Shown: piece after piece, positions 11,931-23,009 of the stretch | Numbering within the stretch: position 1 is the stretch's first letter | Layout: each line of letters opens with the position of its first letter | Source of the DNA: Camelus bactrianus | Lineage: Eukaryota; Chordata; Mammalia; Artiodactyla; Camelidae | Assembly: GCF_048773025.1 (NCBI RefSeq) | Contig: NC_133562.1 | Coordinates: forward strand, 25,835,001-25,899,000 | Length of the DNA stretch: 64,000 nucleotides | Reading direction: 5' to 3' | Notes under the pieces: generated by a model | Databases searched by the model: none | What the model was told of the DNA's origin: nothing | Seen by the model: the letters and a program-made list of their open reading frames with translations, nothing else | Program-made: the position numbers and the translations under genes

Positions 11931-14900
11931 CAGATGTGAGCATGTGGAGAGCCATACTTTCATCCAGCATAAAGGGCATATTTAAACCTAGGAATATGTA
12001 CACTGATATCTCAGCATGAGTCAAAGTGCCAGTTTTGAAATAAAGGCAGCTTGCAAAGGAAAAGCCTCTTGGAGAGAGTGCTTCCCTATAGATATGTAAG
12101 TTACATACTTCCACTCACTATGAAATTCTGCATTCCCAACATGCTACATGCATGACGGATTTGACTCAATTCATATCTGAGTTGTGAGCATGTGGAGAGC
12201 GGTTCTTTCATCCAGCATAAAGGGCATATTACTGCTAGGAACACTTACTCTGATTTCTCAGTGTGGTTCCTAGAGCCAGTTTCGAAATAAAGGCAGTTTA
12301 CACTGGAAAGCCATGTTGGAGCGTGTGCTTCCCAATAGACCTGGAATCTACATACTACCCCTCATCATGAAATTCTGTGTTCCCAACATGCTACATGCAT
12401 GACGGTCGACACACATTCAGATATGAGATGTTAGCATGTGGAGAGCCGTTCTTTCATATAGCATAAAGGGTATATTTACACCTAAGAACACTACCCTGAT
12501 TTCCTAGCATGGTTCCTAGAGTCAGCTTTGAAATTAAGATAGGTTGTGCAGGAAAAGACTGAAGGAGTGAGTGCTTCCCCATAGACATGTGAGTTACACA
12601 GTTCCCCTCACCATGAAATTCAGTGTTCCCAACAAGATACGTGCATGACGGATTCAACACACATTCATATCTGAGATGTGTGCATGTGGAGAGCAGTTCT
12701 TACAAACAGCATAAAGGGCATGTTCACGACTAGGAACACTTACTCTGATTTCTCAGCACGGTTACTAGAACCAGTTTCGAACTAAAGGCAGTTTGCTCAG
12801 GAAAAGCATGTTTGAGCGAATGAATCACCATAGGTTGTAAGTTATATAGTTCCCGTCAACATGAAATTGTGTGTTCACAACAGGCTACATGCAAGACGGA
12901 TTCAACACACATTATGATCTGAGGTGTGAGCATGTGGAGAGCCATTCTTTCATCCAGCATAAAGGGCATATTTACACCTAGGAACACTTACTCTGATTTA
13001 TCAGCATGTTTCCTAGAGAAAGTTTCAAAATAAAGGCAGTTTGGTCAGGAAAAGAGTGTTGGAGCGATTGCTTCCCCATAGACATGCAAGTTACATAGTT
13101 CCCCTCACCATGAAATTCTGTGATCCAAACATGTTACATGCATGACAGATTTGACTCACATACAGATCTGAGATGTGAGCATGTGGGGAGCTGTTCTTTC
13201 ATCCAGCATAAAGGGCATATTTACACCTAGGAAAACTTACTCAGATTTCTCAGCATGTTTCCTAGAGGCAGTTTTGAAATAAAGGCAGCTTGCACAGGAA
13301 AAACATTTTGGAGCAGTGCATCCCCATAGACATGAAAGTTATATAGTTCCCCTCAGTATGATATTCTGTGTTCCAAACACGCTACATGCAAGACTAATTT
13401 GACACACATTCAGATCTGAGATATGAGCATGAGGACAGCCATTCTTTCATCCAGCATAGAGGGCATATTTACACCTAAGAACACTTACCCTGAGTTCTCT
13501 GCACGGTTCCTATAGCCACTTTTGCAATAAAGGCATTTTTCGCAGGAAAAGCCTGTTGGTGTGAGTGCTTCCCAATAGATATTTAATTAACATACTTCAC
13601 CTCACCATGAAAGTCTGTGTTTCTAAAATGCTACATGCATGATGGATTAGACACACATTCAGATCTGAGATGTGACATGAGGAGAGACGTTCTTTCAGGC
13701 AGCATATAGGGCAAATTTACACCTAGGAACACTTATTCTGATTTCTCAGCATGTTTCCTAGAGCCAGTTTCAAAATAAAGGCTGTTTCATCAGGAAAAGT
13801 GTGTTGGAGCGATTGCTACCCAATAGTTTCCCTCATCATAAAATTTTGTGTTCCCAACACGCTACATGCATGACTGTTGACACACATTCAGATCTGAGAT
13901 GTGAGCATGTGGAGAGCTTTTCTTTCATCTAGAATAAAGGGCATATTTACACCAAGGAACACTTAATCTGATTTCTCAGTGTGGTTCCAAAAGCCAGTTT
14001 CAAAACATAGGCAGTTTACACTGGAAAACGCTGTTGGAGTGATTGCTTCCTCATAGACATGCAAGTTACATAGTTCCCCTCACCATGAAATTCTGTGATC
14101 CAAACATGCTACATGCATGGCGGATTAGACACATTCATATCTGAGATGTGAGCATGTGGACAGCTGTTCTTCCATCCAGCATGAAGGGCATATTTACACC
14201 TAGGAACACTTACTGTGATTTCTTGGCATGATTCCAAGAGCCAGTTTCAAAATGCAATTTCCTGAGGAAAAGACTGTTGGAGCGATTGCTTCCCCATAGA
14301 TTGGTAACTTACATATTACCGTCACCATGAGCTTCTGTGTTCCCAACACGCTACATGCATGACAGATTCGACAAACATTCAGATCTGAGATGTGAGCATG
14401 TGTAGAGCCACCTTTCATCCAGCATAAAGGGCATATTTAGACCTAGGAACACTTTCTGTGATTTCTCAGCATGGTTCCTAGAGCCGTTTTCGAAATAAAG
14501 GCAGTTTGCACAGGAAAGGCCTGTTGGAGTGAGTGCTTCCCCATAGACATGTAAGTGACATAGTTCACCTAACCATGAAAGTCTGTGTTCCCAACATGCT
14601 ACATGCACGACAGATTTGACACACATTCAGATCTGAGATGTGAGCATGTGGAGAGCCGTTCTTTCATACAGCAGATAGGGTATTTTTAAACCTAGGAACA
14701 CATACTCTGATATCTCAGCTGGATTCCAAAAGCCAGTTTTGAAATAAAGGCAGTTTGTGCAGGAAAAGCCTCTTGGAGCGAGTGCTTCCTTATAGACATG
14801 TAAGTTACATAGTCCCCTCACCATGAAATTTGTGTTCCCAACATGCTAGATGCATGGCGGATTTGACTCACTTTCATATTTGAGAGTTAGCATGTGGACA

Positions 14901-17130
14901 ACCGTTCTTTTATCCAGCATAAAGGGCATATTTACAGCTAGGAACACTTACACTGATTCTTCAGCATGTTTCCGAGAGTCAGTTTCCAAATAAAGGCTGT
15001 TTATGCTGGAAAACCATGTTGGAGCGTGTGCTTCCCAATAGACCTGTAAGATACATAGTTCACCTCATCATGACATTCTGTGTTCCCAACAATCACATGC
15101 ATGACGGATTCAACCCACATTCAGATCTGAAATGTCATCACACGGGAAGCCGTTCTTTCATCCAGCATAAAGGGCATATTTACACCTAGGAACACTTAGC
15201 CTGATTTCTCAGAACGGTTCCTAGAGCCATTTTTGACATAAAGGTAGTTTGCACAGGAAAAGCCTGTTGGAGCGAGTGCTTCCCTGTAAACATGTAAGTT
15301 ACATAGTTCCCCTCACCATGAAATTTTGTATTCCCAACACGTTTCATGTATGACGGATTTGACATACATTCACATCTGACATGAGAGCATGTGGAGAGCT
15401 GTTCTTCCACCCAACATAAAGGGCATAATTACACCTACAAACACTGATTTCTCAGCATGTTTCCTACAGTCAGTTTCGAAAAAAGGCAGTTTATGTTGGA
15501 AAACCATGTTGGAGCCAGTGCTTTCCCATAGACATGTAAGTTACATACTAACCCTCACCTTGAAATTCTGTGTTCCCAACATGCTACATGCATGTCGGAT
15601 TTGACACACATTCAGATCTGAGGAGTGAGAATGCGGAGAGCCATTCTTTCATCCAGCCTAAAGGGCATAGTTACACCTAGGAACACTTACTCTGTTTTCT
15701 TAGCATGATTCCAAAGCCAGTTTCAAAATAAAGGCAGGTTTCACTGGAAAAACCTGTTTGAGAGAATGCTTCCCCATAGACATGTAAGTTACATAGTTCC
15801 CCTCACCATGAAATTCCGTGTTCCCAACACACTATATGCATGATGGATTCTACACACATTCAGATCTGAAGTGTGACCATATGGAGAGCCATAATTTCAT
15901 CCAGCATAAAAGGCATATTTACACCAAGGAACACTTACTCTGGTTTCTCAGCATGGTTAAAAGAGCTAGTTTTGAAAGTAAGGCAGTTTGCCCAGGAAAA
16001 GCCTGTTGGAGTGAGTGCATACCCATAGACATGTAAGTTAAATACTTCCTATCACCGTGAAATTCTGTGCTCCCAAAACGCTACATGCATGATGGATTAG
16101 ACACACATTCAGATCTGAGGTGTGAGCATGAGGAGAGCTGTTCTTTCATCCAGCCTAAAGGGCATATTTACACCTAGGAACACTTACTTGGATTTCTCAG
16201 CATGGTTCCTAGAGCCAGTTTCAAAATAAAGGCAGTTTGCACAGTAAAAGCCTCTTATAGTGAGTGCTTCTGCATAGACATGTTAGTTACATAGTTCCTC
16301 TCACCGTGAAATTATGTGTTCCCACAGACTACATGCATGACGGATTAGACACACATTCAGGTCGGAGATGTGAGCATATGGAGAGCCATTCTTTCATCCT
16401 GCATAAAGGGCATACTTAAACCTAGGAACATTTACTCTCATTTCTCAGCATTTTTCCTTGACCCAGTTTCATAATCAAGGCAGTTTGCACAGAAAAACCC
16501 GTTGGAGAGAGTGCTTCCCTGTAGACATGTAAGTTACATAGTTTCCCTCACCATGACATTCTGTGTTCCCAACACGCTACATGGATGACAGATTCGACAC
16601 ACATTCAAGTCTGAGATGTCAGCATGTGGAGAGCCGTTCTTTCATATACCAGATAGGGCATATTTACACCTAGGAAAACTTACTTTGATTTTTCAGCATG
16701 GTTCCTAGAGCCAGTTTGGGAATAAGGGCAGTTTGCACAGCAAAAGCCTGTTGCAGCGAGTCCTTCCCCAGAAACTTGTAAGTTAAATAGTTCCTATCAC
16801 CATAAAATTCTGTGTTCCCAACATGCTATGTGCATGACGGATTTGACACTCAATCAATTCTGAAATGGGAGCATGTGGAGAACCATTCTTTCATCTACCC
16901 TAGAAGGCATATTTACTCCTAGGAACACATATTCAGATTTCTCAGCAAGGTTCCTATAGCCAGTTACAAAATAAGGGCCAATTGCAAAGGAAAAGCCAGT
17001 TGGAACGAGTGCTTCCCCATAGACATGTAAGTTACATAGTTCCCCTCACCATGACATTCTGTGCTCCCAAAAAGCTACATGCAAGACCGATTTGAAACAC
17101 ATTTAGGTCTGAGATATGAGCATGTGGAGA
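11931..17130 (+). repeat. 247-bp satellite array, family C (about 21 monomers)
   Basis: The phase and period are unchanged, but the family is distinct. Diagnostic blocks are 'catagacatgtaagttacat', 'cccctcaccatgaaattc', 'cacgctacatgcatgacgg', 'cagatctgagatgtgagc', 'gagagccgttctttcatcc' and 'gggcatatttacacctagg'. It lacks the 'cctaaccca' block of family A. The array ends abruptly within a monomer right after 'catgtggaga', where telomere repeats begin. Private variants recur at spacings of about 4, 7 and 11 monomers, which hints at higher-order structure. Confidence 0.94.
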
Positions 17131-17300
17131 GGGTTAGGGTTAGGGTTAGGGTTAGACTCAGGGTTAGGGTTAGACTCAGGGTTAGACCAGGGTTAGGGTT
17201 AGACTCAGGGTTAGACTCAGGGTTAGGGTTAGTGTTAGACACAGGGTTAGTGTTAGACTCAGGGTTAGGTTTAGGATTACGGTTAGACTCAGGGTTAGAC
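17131..17300 (+). repeat. Interstitial telomere repeat, G-rich arm (TTAGGG)n
   Basis: It starts with four perfect GGGTTA-register repeats, then becomes a mixture of TTAGGG and degenerate hexamers, especially the composite TTAGACTCAGGG (near 17152, 17170, 17199, 17211, 17252 and 17283). On the + strand the G-rich strand runs left to right, so the satellite block would have its telomere at this end. The long arginine/valine-type open frames that cross it are by-products of the hexamer repeat. Confidence 0.97.
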
Positions 17301-17434
17301 ACTAACCCTAACCCTAAACCTAAACCTAACCCTAACCCTAAGCCTAAACCTGAGTCTAAATCTAACCCTAACCCTAATTCTAACCCTAACGCTAAACTTA
17401 ACCCCTAACACTAACCCTAACCCTAAACCTAAAA
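17301..17434 (-). repeat. Interstitial telomere repeat, C-rich arm (CCCTAA)n
   Basis: It is the inverse of the preceding arm: CCCTAA repeats with variants such as CCTAAA, TCTAAA, AATTCTAA and one 'cctgagtctaa' at about 17349 that mirrors the TTAGACTCAGG variant of the other arm. The strand switch lies within 'gttagacactaac' (about 17296-17308), a short near-palindrome. The tract ends at 'ccctaaacctaaa' and runs straight into a mid-unit position of the 4-kb repeat. Confidence 0.97.
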
Positions 17435-18587
17435 ATATGTAATAAATTATCGTAATTTACATAATGATATAATGTATATATACATTGCGTCTTTCTGTCA
17501 TGTATCAATCCACTATTTTATGCTCAATCCTCACATTCAATGTTTTAACAATCCGCATACCTAGTCTCTTCCAGTCAACAATTAAAAACTTTTAACCTAT
17601 CACTTGCTTTTCCATTGGATTCCCCAAGGGGGAATATATATGACCTTATCATCACCTTGATATTGTGATAAATGTAGTATATATTTTTACTTGTTTAATT
17701 AGGTTAAATAAATTTCTACTAACAAAATGAAGGTTTCATAACAATACTCTATCAAAAGTTATCAACTAGGAATGTTCCAGTGTGAAAAGCCCTTTAGTTA
17801 TCCACGGGGTAAGTCAGAAATTGTTTCCTTTGAATGGTGCCTGAAGCATTGGATAACAAATAAACTCTTAAGCAAAGCAACAAACTTCAAAGAAAAGCAG
17901 GGTAATGAGATTTCCACAGACAGTGTGAAAAGCTCCAGCAGATTCCTGGGGAGCTAGTGGGATATGCAAATGCATAGGTCTTTGCATTCAACCCTGGTTC
18001 TGCGTATGCTAAGAATGACGTAAGAAGGGCTTATGCTCTCACCACTGGCTGACCTTAAGACTCTGCACAGGTAGGAGAGGAAGGCTAAGGCCGCAATGAG
18101 GGTAGGCCTCAATGGGCACATAGAGCACCTCAGCAATGTTTGTGGGGGCTTACTGATTCCATGCCTTAAAGGAAAGAAGAATTATTTGAAAAACTAACAG
18201 CTGAACAATTCTCAAAATTAGTAAAAATTATTAGTCTACACATCCAAGAAGTTCAGTGAACTCCACACAGGCAAAACTCAGATTTCTGCATGAAATAGTC
18301 AAAAAACAATCTTGATAGAAACTAGAGAGAAGTGACTCATCATATATAAGGGATGCTCAATAAGATGAACAGTTGGTTTCTCATCAGCCGTGGTGGAGAC
18401 TAAAGGCAGAGAGATAACATATTCAAAGTGCTGAAAGGAATGGGCTGCCAACGAGAAATAATTTGCCAAATAATGTAACTTGGTAAATGTTAAGGATCAA
18501 AATACTGTCTGCATTCAGAATTCTTTCTAAAAATCCACTTTAAGGAAACGAACTGGAAATTGTGGCTGATCATTTCCTTTGCAGTGC
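17435..18587 (-). repeat. 4-kb macrosatellite, reverse partial unit R1
   Basis: This is the reverse complement of part of the 4-kb unit. 'aatccactattttatgctc' near 17506 is the complement of the forward landmark near 29906, 34000, 38080 and so on. It is cut on the left by the telomere tract at 'aatatgtaataaatta', which is an internal position of the unit (compare 21877). It is visibly more divergent than the distal forward copies and shares variants with unit F0, including 'cctatcacttgc' and a five-G run beside 'ccccaa'. Confidence 0.93.
18220..18575 (+). repeat. L1-like upstream (ORF1/5' region) fragment
   Basis: The stretch with 'gaagtgactcatcatatata', 'agggatgctcaataagatg', 'ggtttctcatcagc' and 'atattcaaagtgctgaaagg' resembles the L1 region that reads 'aagggaatcc..cagactaacagc..gatttctcagcagaaac..caaagtgctgaaag' in other mammals. 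It lies on the strand opposite to the neighbouring ORF2 fragment and abuts it. The same piece occupies the first ~350 bases of every forward unit on the minus strand, and about 22660-23015 on the plus strand. The assignment is from memory of L1 sequence, so it is tentative. Confidence 0.5.
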
Positions 18588-19658
18588 AGAAACATTGATG
18601 CTGTCCCATTTTTAATTTTTAGTTTTGTTTCCCATGCCTAAGTAAACATATATCAAAAATATTACTAAGATCAATGTAAAAGAGAACACTGCCTATGTTT
18701 ACTTCTAAAAGATTTATGGTTACAGGTCTTATATTTAATTTTTTGATCCATTTTTTTAAATCCTGCCTACTGCATTTACATTATTTTTAAACATATTTTA
18801 TTGATTTATAAACATTTTACAATGTGTCAAATTCCAGTGTTCAGCAAAATTTTTCAGTCATCCATGGACATATACACACTCATTGTCACATTATTTTCTC
18901 TGTGACATATCATAACATATTGTGTATATTTCACTGTGCTATACAGTGTAATCTTGTTTATCTAATTTCAATTTTGAAATCCCAGGTTATCCCTTCCCAC
19001 CCTCCAGCCCCGGTAATCACAAGTCTGTATTCTCTGTCTGTGAGTCTATTTCTGTCCTGTATTTACGCTTTTTTATTGTTTGATTCTTTTTGTTTCTGTT
19101 TATTAATTTATCTTTCTTAACGGAGTGAGAAAATCCAATTTGGTTCCTTTGCATGTAGCTGTCCAGTTTTCTCAAACTTCCCAGCACCATTGATTGAAGA
19201 GGCTATTCTTTCCTCATTCTATATTCTTGCCTAATTTGTTATAGATTTATTGCCCACGAAAGTCTGTACCTATTTCTGGGCTTTGGGTACTGTTCTATTG
19301 ATCTCTGCATTGGTGTTTGTGCCAGTGCCATACTGTTTTGTTAACTATAGCTTTGTGATTTAGTTTGAAATCAGAGTGCATGATACCGTCATATTTTTTC
19401 TTCTTTCTCAAGACTGTTTTGGCTATTGAGGGTCTATTGTTTCCATATAAATTTTAGAATTATTCGCTCTGAATATTGCTCTTGGTAATTTGATAGATAT
19501 TACACTAAATCTGTAGGTATTCTTGCATATGATGGTCATTTAAAAATATTAATTCTTACAGTCCATGAATATGGTATATCTCTTCATCTGTTTCCATCAT
19601 CTTCAGTTTCTTTACTCAGTTACTTACCGTTTTCCAAGGAGAGATTTTTCACCTCTTA
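18575..19658 (-). repeat. L1 ORF2 C-terminal fragment (in R2, interrupted)
   Basis: The complement reads as the 3' part of L1 ORF2: '..taagaggtgaaaaatctctc..', '..catattcatggactgtaag..', '..aaatttatatggaaacaaaa..' and '..gtaagacctgaaaccata..'. These correspond to the region downstream of the reverse transcriptase core. It ends at the equivalent of 'ggactgcatcaa..gcactgcaaagg', so no L1 3' UTR follows. It has been split by a later L1 insertion. Confidence 0.85.
18757..19102 (-). mobile_element. 5'-truncated L1, 3' UTR only, inserted in unit R2
   Basis: This ~346-bp segment is absent from all other copies of the unit and splits the ORF2 fragment between 'gatccattttt' and 'taatttatctttc'. It reads as antisense L1 3' UTR: 'attgatttataaacatttta', 'tttttcagtcatccatggac', 'gtgctatacagtgtaatctt', 'cccttcccaccctccagccc' and 'ctgtgagtctatttctgtc'. 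The sense strand has AATAAA near its 3' end, and a short T run at about 18751-18757 would be the poly(A). The sequence is of cetartiodactyl type, in my recollection close to camelid L1. I could not define clear target-site duplications. Confidence 0.8.
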
Positions 19659-19769
19659 TTTATATTTACTAGACATTGAGAAAATAAATCCTCCCACTTG
19701 TAAGTAGTTAAAACACATTAATTTGGACTCTAAAGATGGATTCAAATTTACTAGAAATATGCGAAATAG

Positions 19770-19796
19770 TTGTGTTAAACAATTGTTTTAACACAA
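19770..19796. repeat. 27-bp palindrome conserved in every 4-kb unit
   Basis: The arms are TTGTGTTAAA and TTTAACACAA around a CAATTG-containing centre. The element sits between the L2 and L1 ORF2 fragments. Counterparts lie at 23864-23891, 27987-28013, 32068-32094, 36148-36174, 40252-40278, 44339-44365, 48436-48462, 52502-52528, 56560-56586 and 60628-60654. Only a few copies carry a base change. Confidence 0.8.
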
Positions 19797-19852
19797 TTTA
19801 AGTCGTGTCTGGCAACGTCAGGTACTTAACTCGTTAAGTGTTCGTTATTTGT

Positions 19853-19957
19853 CAGTTCCATTAAGTCAAGAACCACGTGTTTCTCCCTTGTTGACTGCTG
19901 TATCCTGACCTTGCCCTTACCCTAGAAACAATAAATATTTGGTGAACAAATAAAGTA
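19853..19957 (+). repeat. L2 LINE 3'-end fragment (R2)
   Basis: It resembles the L2 3' terminus in sense orientation: '..ttgttgactgctgtatcctg..cttgccctta..', then 'aataaatatttggtgaacaa'. It matches the familiar 'gttcactgctgtatccccag..aataaatatttgttgaatg' pattern. It is ancient and short. Confidence 0.7.
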
Positions 19958-20389
19958 TAGTTGCTGGGCTAATTAATCTCACTTTTACATATACACTGAT
20001 GTATGTGTTGTATATATGTGATACATAGTAAAATATATGCTAAATAAAGTGTAGGTGTCAAAAATTGTGAAGTGTTTACCCAATTTGCAAGTGAACAGCT
20101 TAGCCTGCTACAGTGTCATGGACACTGGTAGAAAATAGGGGCATGCTGGATCAGAGAAGAAAGACAGAGTATTACCGACAACAGAGTGTCTGCACATGTG
20201 CCATTTCCCCAAGCCTCGGTTCCCTTCGAGTAACAGGAACAGAGCCAGGTGACACTTAAACACACAGTGAGATACACTCTAAGAAAAGAACCCCAAATTT
20301 GGGGAACCTGAATCTTTTGAAAAGGAGGTAAACATGCCTCCCACTTTGTTTGTAGAGAGAGTCGATCTGTGTTTTCCATAGCTAATATA

Positions 20390-20391
<2 letters not shown>

Positions 20392-20427
<36 letters not shown>

Positions 20428-20492
20428 TATAATATATATATATGTGTTTGTGAGTGTGTATGTATTATATGTATAGTATATATATATATATT
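20392..20492. repeat. (TG)n/(TA)n microsatellite (R2)
   Basis: A compound dinucleotide tract, (TG)~16 followed by TA-rich runs. It is the complement of the TA/CA microsatellite at the same place in the forward units. Confidence 0.95.
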
Positions 20493-23009
20493 TATCTTTA
20501 TCACTTTAAAGTTTTAAAGAGCTTGAGTTTTCTTATTCCATCATCTGATTTGTTTTTTTGGTAAGAAGAGTGAGGCACACATTGAATCTTTGAATCCACT
20601 GAAGTTAAAAGTTAGTGTGCAACTAATTTGACATTAGATTTAAGCTTCCCTGATTCCTAGTTAGCGTTCTTTACAGTGTACAGTCTACATCTGACTATTC
20701 CATACAGATGAGTAAAATACTGACTAGGAAGGGCTGAGACTAGAGCTCACTTTTGAATTCGAGTTTGTATTCTCTTTAAAAGAAACCATAAATTAGACCA
20801 TTTGCCCCTGCTGTAAGTGTTTTTTGACTAAGAAGTTCTTAATATTTATATATTATTTGTCTTTTTGTGAAATAGTATCTTGAAAGACATCATATTACAC
20901 ACCTGGATTTTCCTGAAAATTTGTAGCTCGAGAAATTTGTAAGATAACTGGGTCATATGTTAAGATTTTGAAAAACATACTCAAACATAGATCCTAATTA
21001 AAGAATGTGATACATTTACTTTTAAAGGCTAAAACAGTATTTCCCAGGACTCTTAAATTCCCATATTCTAATACCAAGGGAAAATATAGTCTGAACTTAG
21101 AGTCTTGTTTGTACTGAGAGGGTCTTCCAAACAGAAAGGCAGTCTTGATGAAATGCAGGAAGCCACAGTAACAGTGGGGCATTGCAGGAGAAAAATCTGC
21201 AGATGTAAGCCTTCACCACAATGTATTACAACTTTATGCTGGAGTATTTCCTGTACAGATATACGGTTTGTTTAACTATGTTTTCCAAGAGTAGATCACA
21301 TTAAAATGTTATATAATCCTGATTTCCTGTTTTTGAAAACTTGTAGTTTCTCAACTGGTTCCAAAATTTTAAGTATTTTTTGTTTTGGTATGATTTCTAT
21401 TAGTTGAATATATATAGAAGCTATTCTTTTCCTACTTCAAAAACAACTAAAAAGCAAATACCTGTAAAAATAGTATTATTAGCTAAAATATTTGAAATTA
21501 CATACATATCTCTATTTCATGTTATTACTTAATGTTCGATTTTTTCTTTGAATTAGACACAAAATACTGATAAATGCCATTATTAGAAGATATTTTACTT
21601 TTAATTGACTATTGAAAATCAGTTGTTCTGTATGTTCTGTATAAAGAATTTGTTTTTTCCTGTTATAATGATAAATAACTGATTGTAATAAATTTTCTTC
21701 ATGCTTAAAAGGACAGTTAAGTGCAGTCACAATCATAAGTGGAATACAGCATTCTTTATTTCTTAAGGCAAAGCTGGTGTTTTTGAATGTACATTTTTAA
21801 TGTTTACATTGCTGTAATTTTATCTTAATTTGTATATTAATATACAGATACACATTTATCCAAATTTCAAGAATAATATGTAATAAATTATCCTAACTCT
21901 ATAATGATATATTGTATACATACACTGCACATTTTTGTCATGTATCAATCCACTATTTTATGCTCAATCCTCACATTCTATGTTCTAAGTATCCGCATAC
22001 CTACTCTCTTCCAGTCATCAATTAAAAACTTTTTACCTATATCTTGCTTTTCCATTGGATTCCCCAAGGCGGAATATATTTGATCTTATCATCACCTTGA
22101 CATTGTGATAAATGTTGTACACATTTTAACTTGGTAAACGAGGTAAAATAAATTTCTTTTAACAAAATGAAGGTTTCATAACAGTTACTCATTCAAAAGT
22201 TATCAACTAGGAATATTCAAGTGTAAAAATCCCTTTACCTATCCACTGGTGTATGTCAGAAATTGTTTTCTTTAAATGGTGCCTGAAGCATTGGATAACA
22301 AATAAACTTTTAAGCAAAACAAGAAGCTTCAAAGGAAAAGCAGGGTAATGAGATGTCCACAGACATTGTGAAAATCTCCTGCAGGTTTCTGGGGAGCTAG
22401 TGGGATATGCAAATGCATAGGTCTGTGCATTCACCCCTGGCTCTGCGTGTGCTAAGAGTGATGTAAGAAAGGCTTATGCCCTCACCACTGTCTGACCTTA
22501 ACACTCTGCACAGGTAGTAGAGGGAGGCTAAGGCAGAGATGAGTGCATGCCTCAACGGCCACATAGGGCCCCTCAGCAAAGAATGTGGGTGCTTACTTAT
22601 TCCAGGCCTTTAAGGAAAGAAGAATTAGTTGAAATACTAATGGCTGAACACTTCTCAAATTTGCTGAAACTATTAGTCTACACGTCCAAGAAGTTCAGTG
22701 AACTCCACATAGACAAAACTCAAATTTCTGCATGAAAGAGTCAAGAAAAAGTCTTGACTGAAACTAGAGTGAAGCGACTCATCATATATAAGGGATGCTC
22801 AAAACCACTAACAGGTGGTTTCTCATCAGCAGTTTTGGAGACCAATGGCAGAGATAACATACTCGAAGTGCTGAAAGGAATGGGCTGCCACTGAGAAAAT
22901 ATTTCCCAAATTAAATAACTTGTTTAATGGTAAGAATCAACATTTTGTCTAGATTGAGAGTTGTTTCTAAGAATCCACTTTAAAGAAACTGGAACTGGAA
23001 ATTGTGGCT

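Noticed and set aside
2681-15604. Many 60-90-codon frames across the left array on both strands
   Set aside because: They are family-like because they come from 247-bp satellite monomers. They start and stop at different monomer positions and show no shared full-length product.
1609-17130. CENP-B box or other centromere protein motif in the satellite
   Set aside because: I looked for a TTCG....A..CGGG-type motif and did not find it in the monomer families, so no centromeric role is claimed.
17061-17408. A 115-codon frame of alternating Arg-Val/Leu and then Asn-Pro/Lys-Pro residues
   Set aside because: It is the direct translation of TTAGGG and CCCTAA hexamers, so the low complexity comes from the telomere repeat.
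18824-19120. A 98-codon hydrophobic frame
   Set aside because: It lies entirely in the antisense strand of an L1 3' UTR insertion.
20520-20760. Possible MIR SINE ('agtgaggcacacattg', 'gatgagtaaaatactg')
   Set aside because: There are short similarities to the MIR core, but they are too scattered to fix orientation or ends by eye. A sensitive repeat search would decide.
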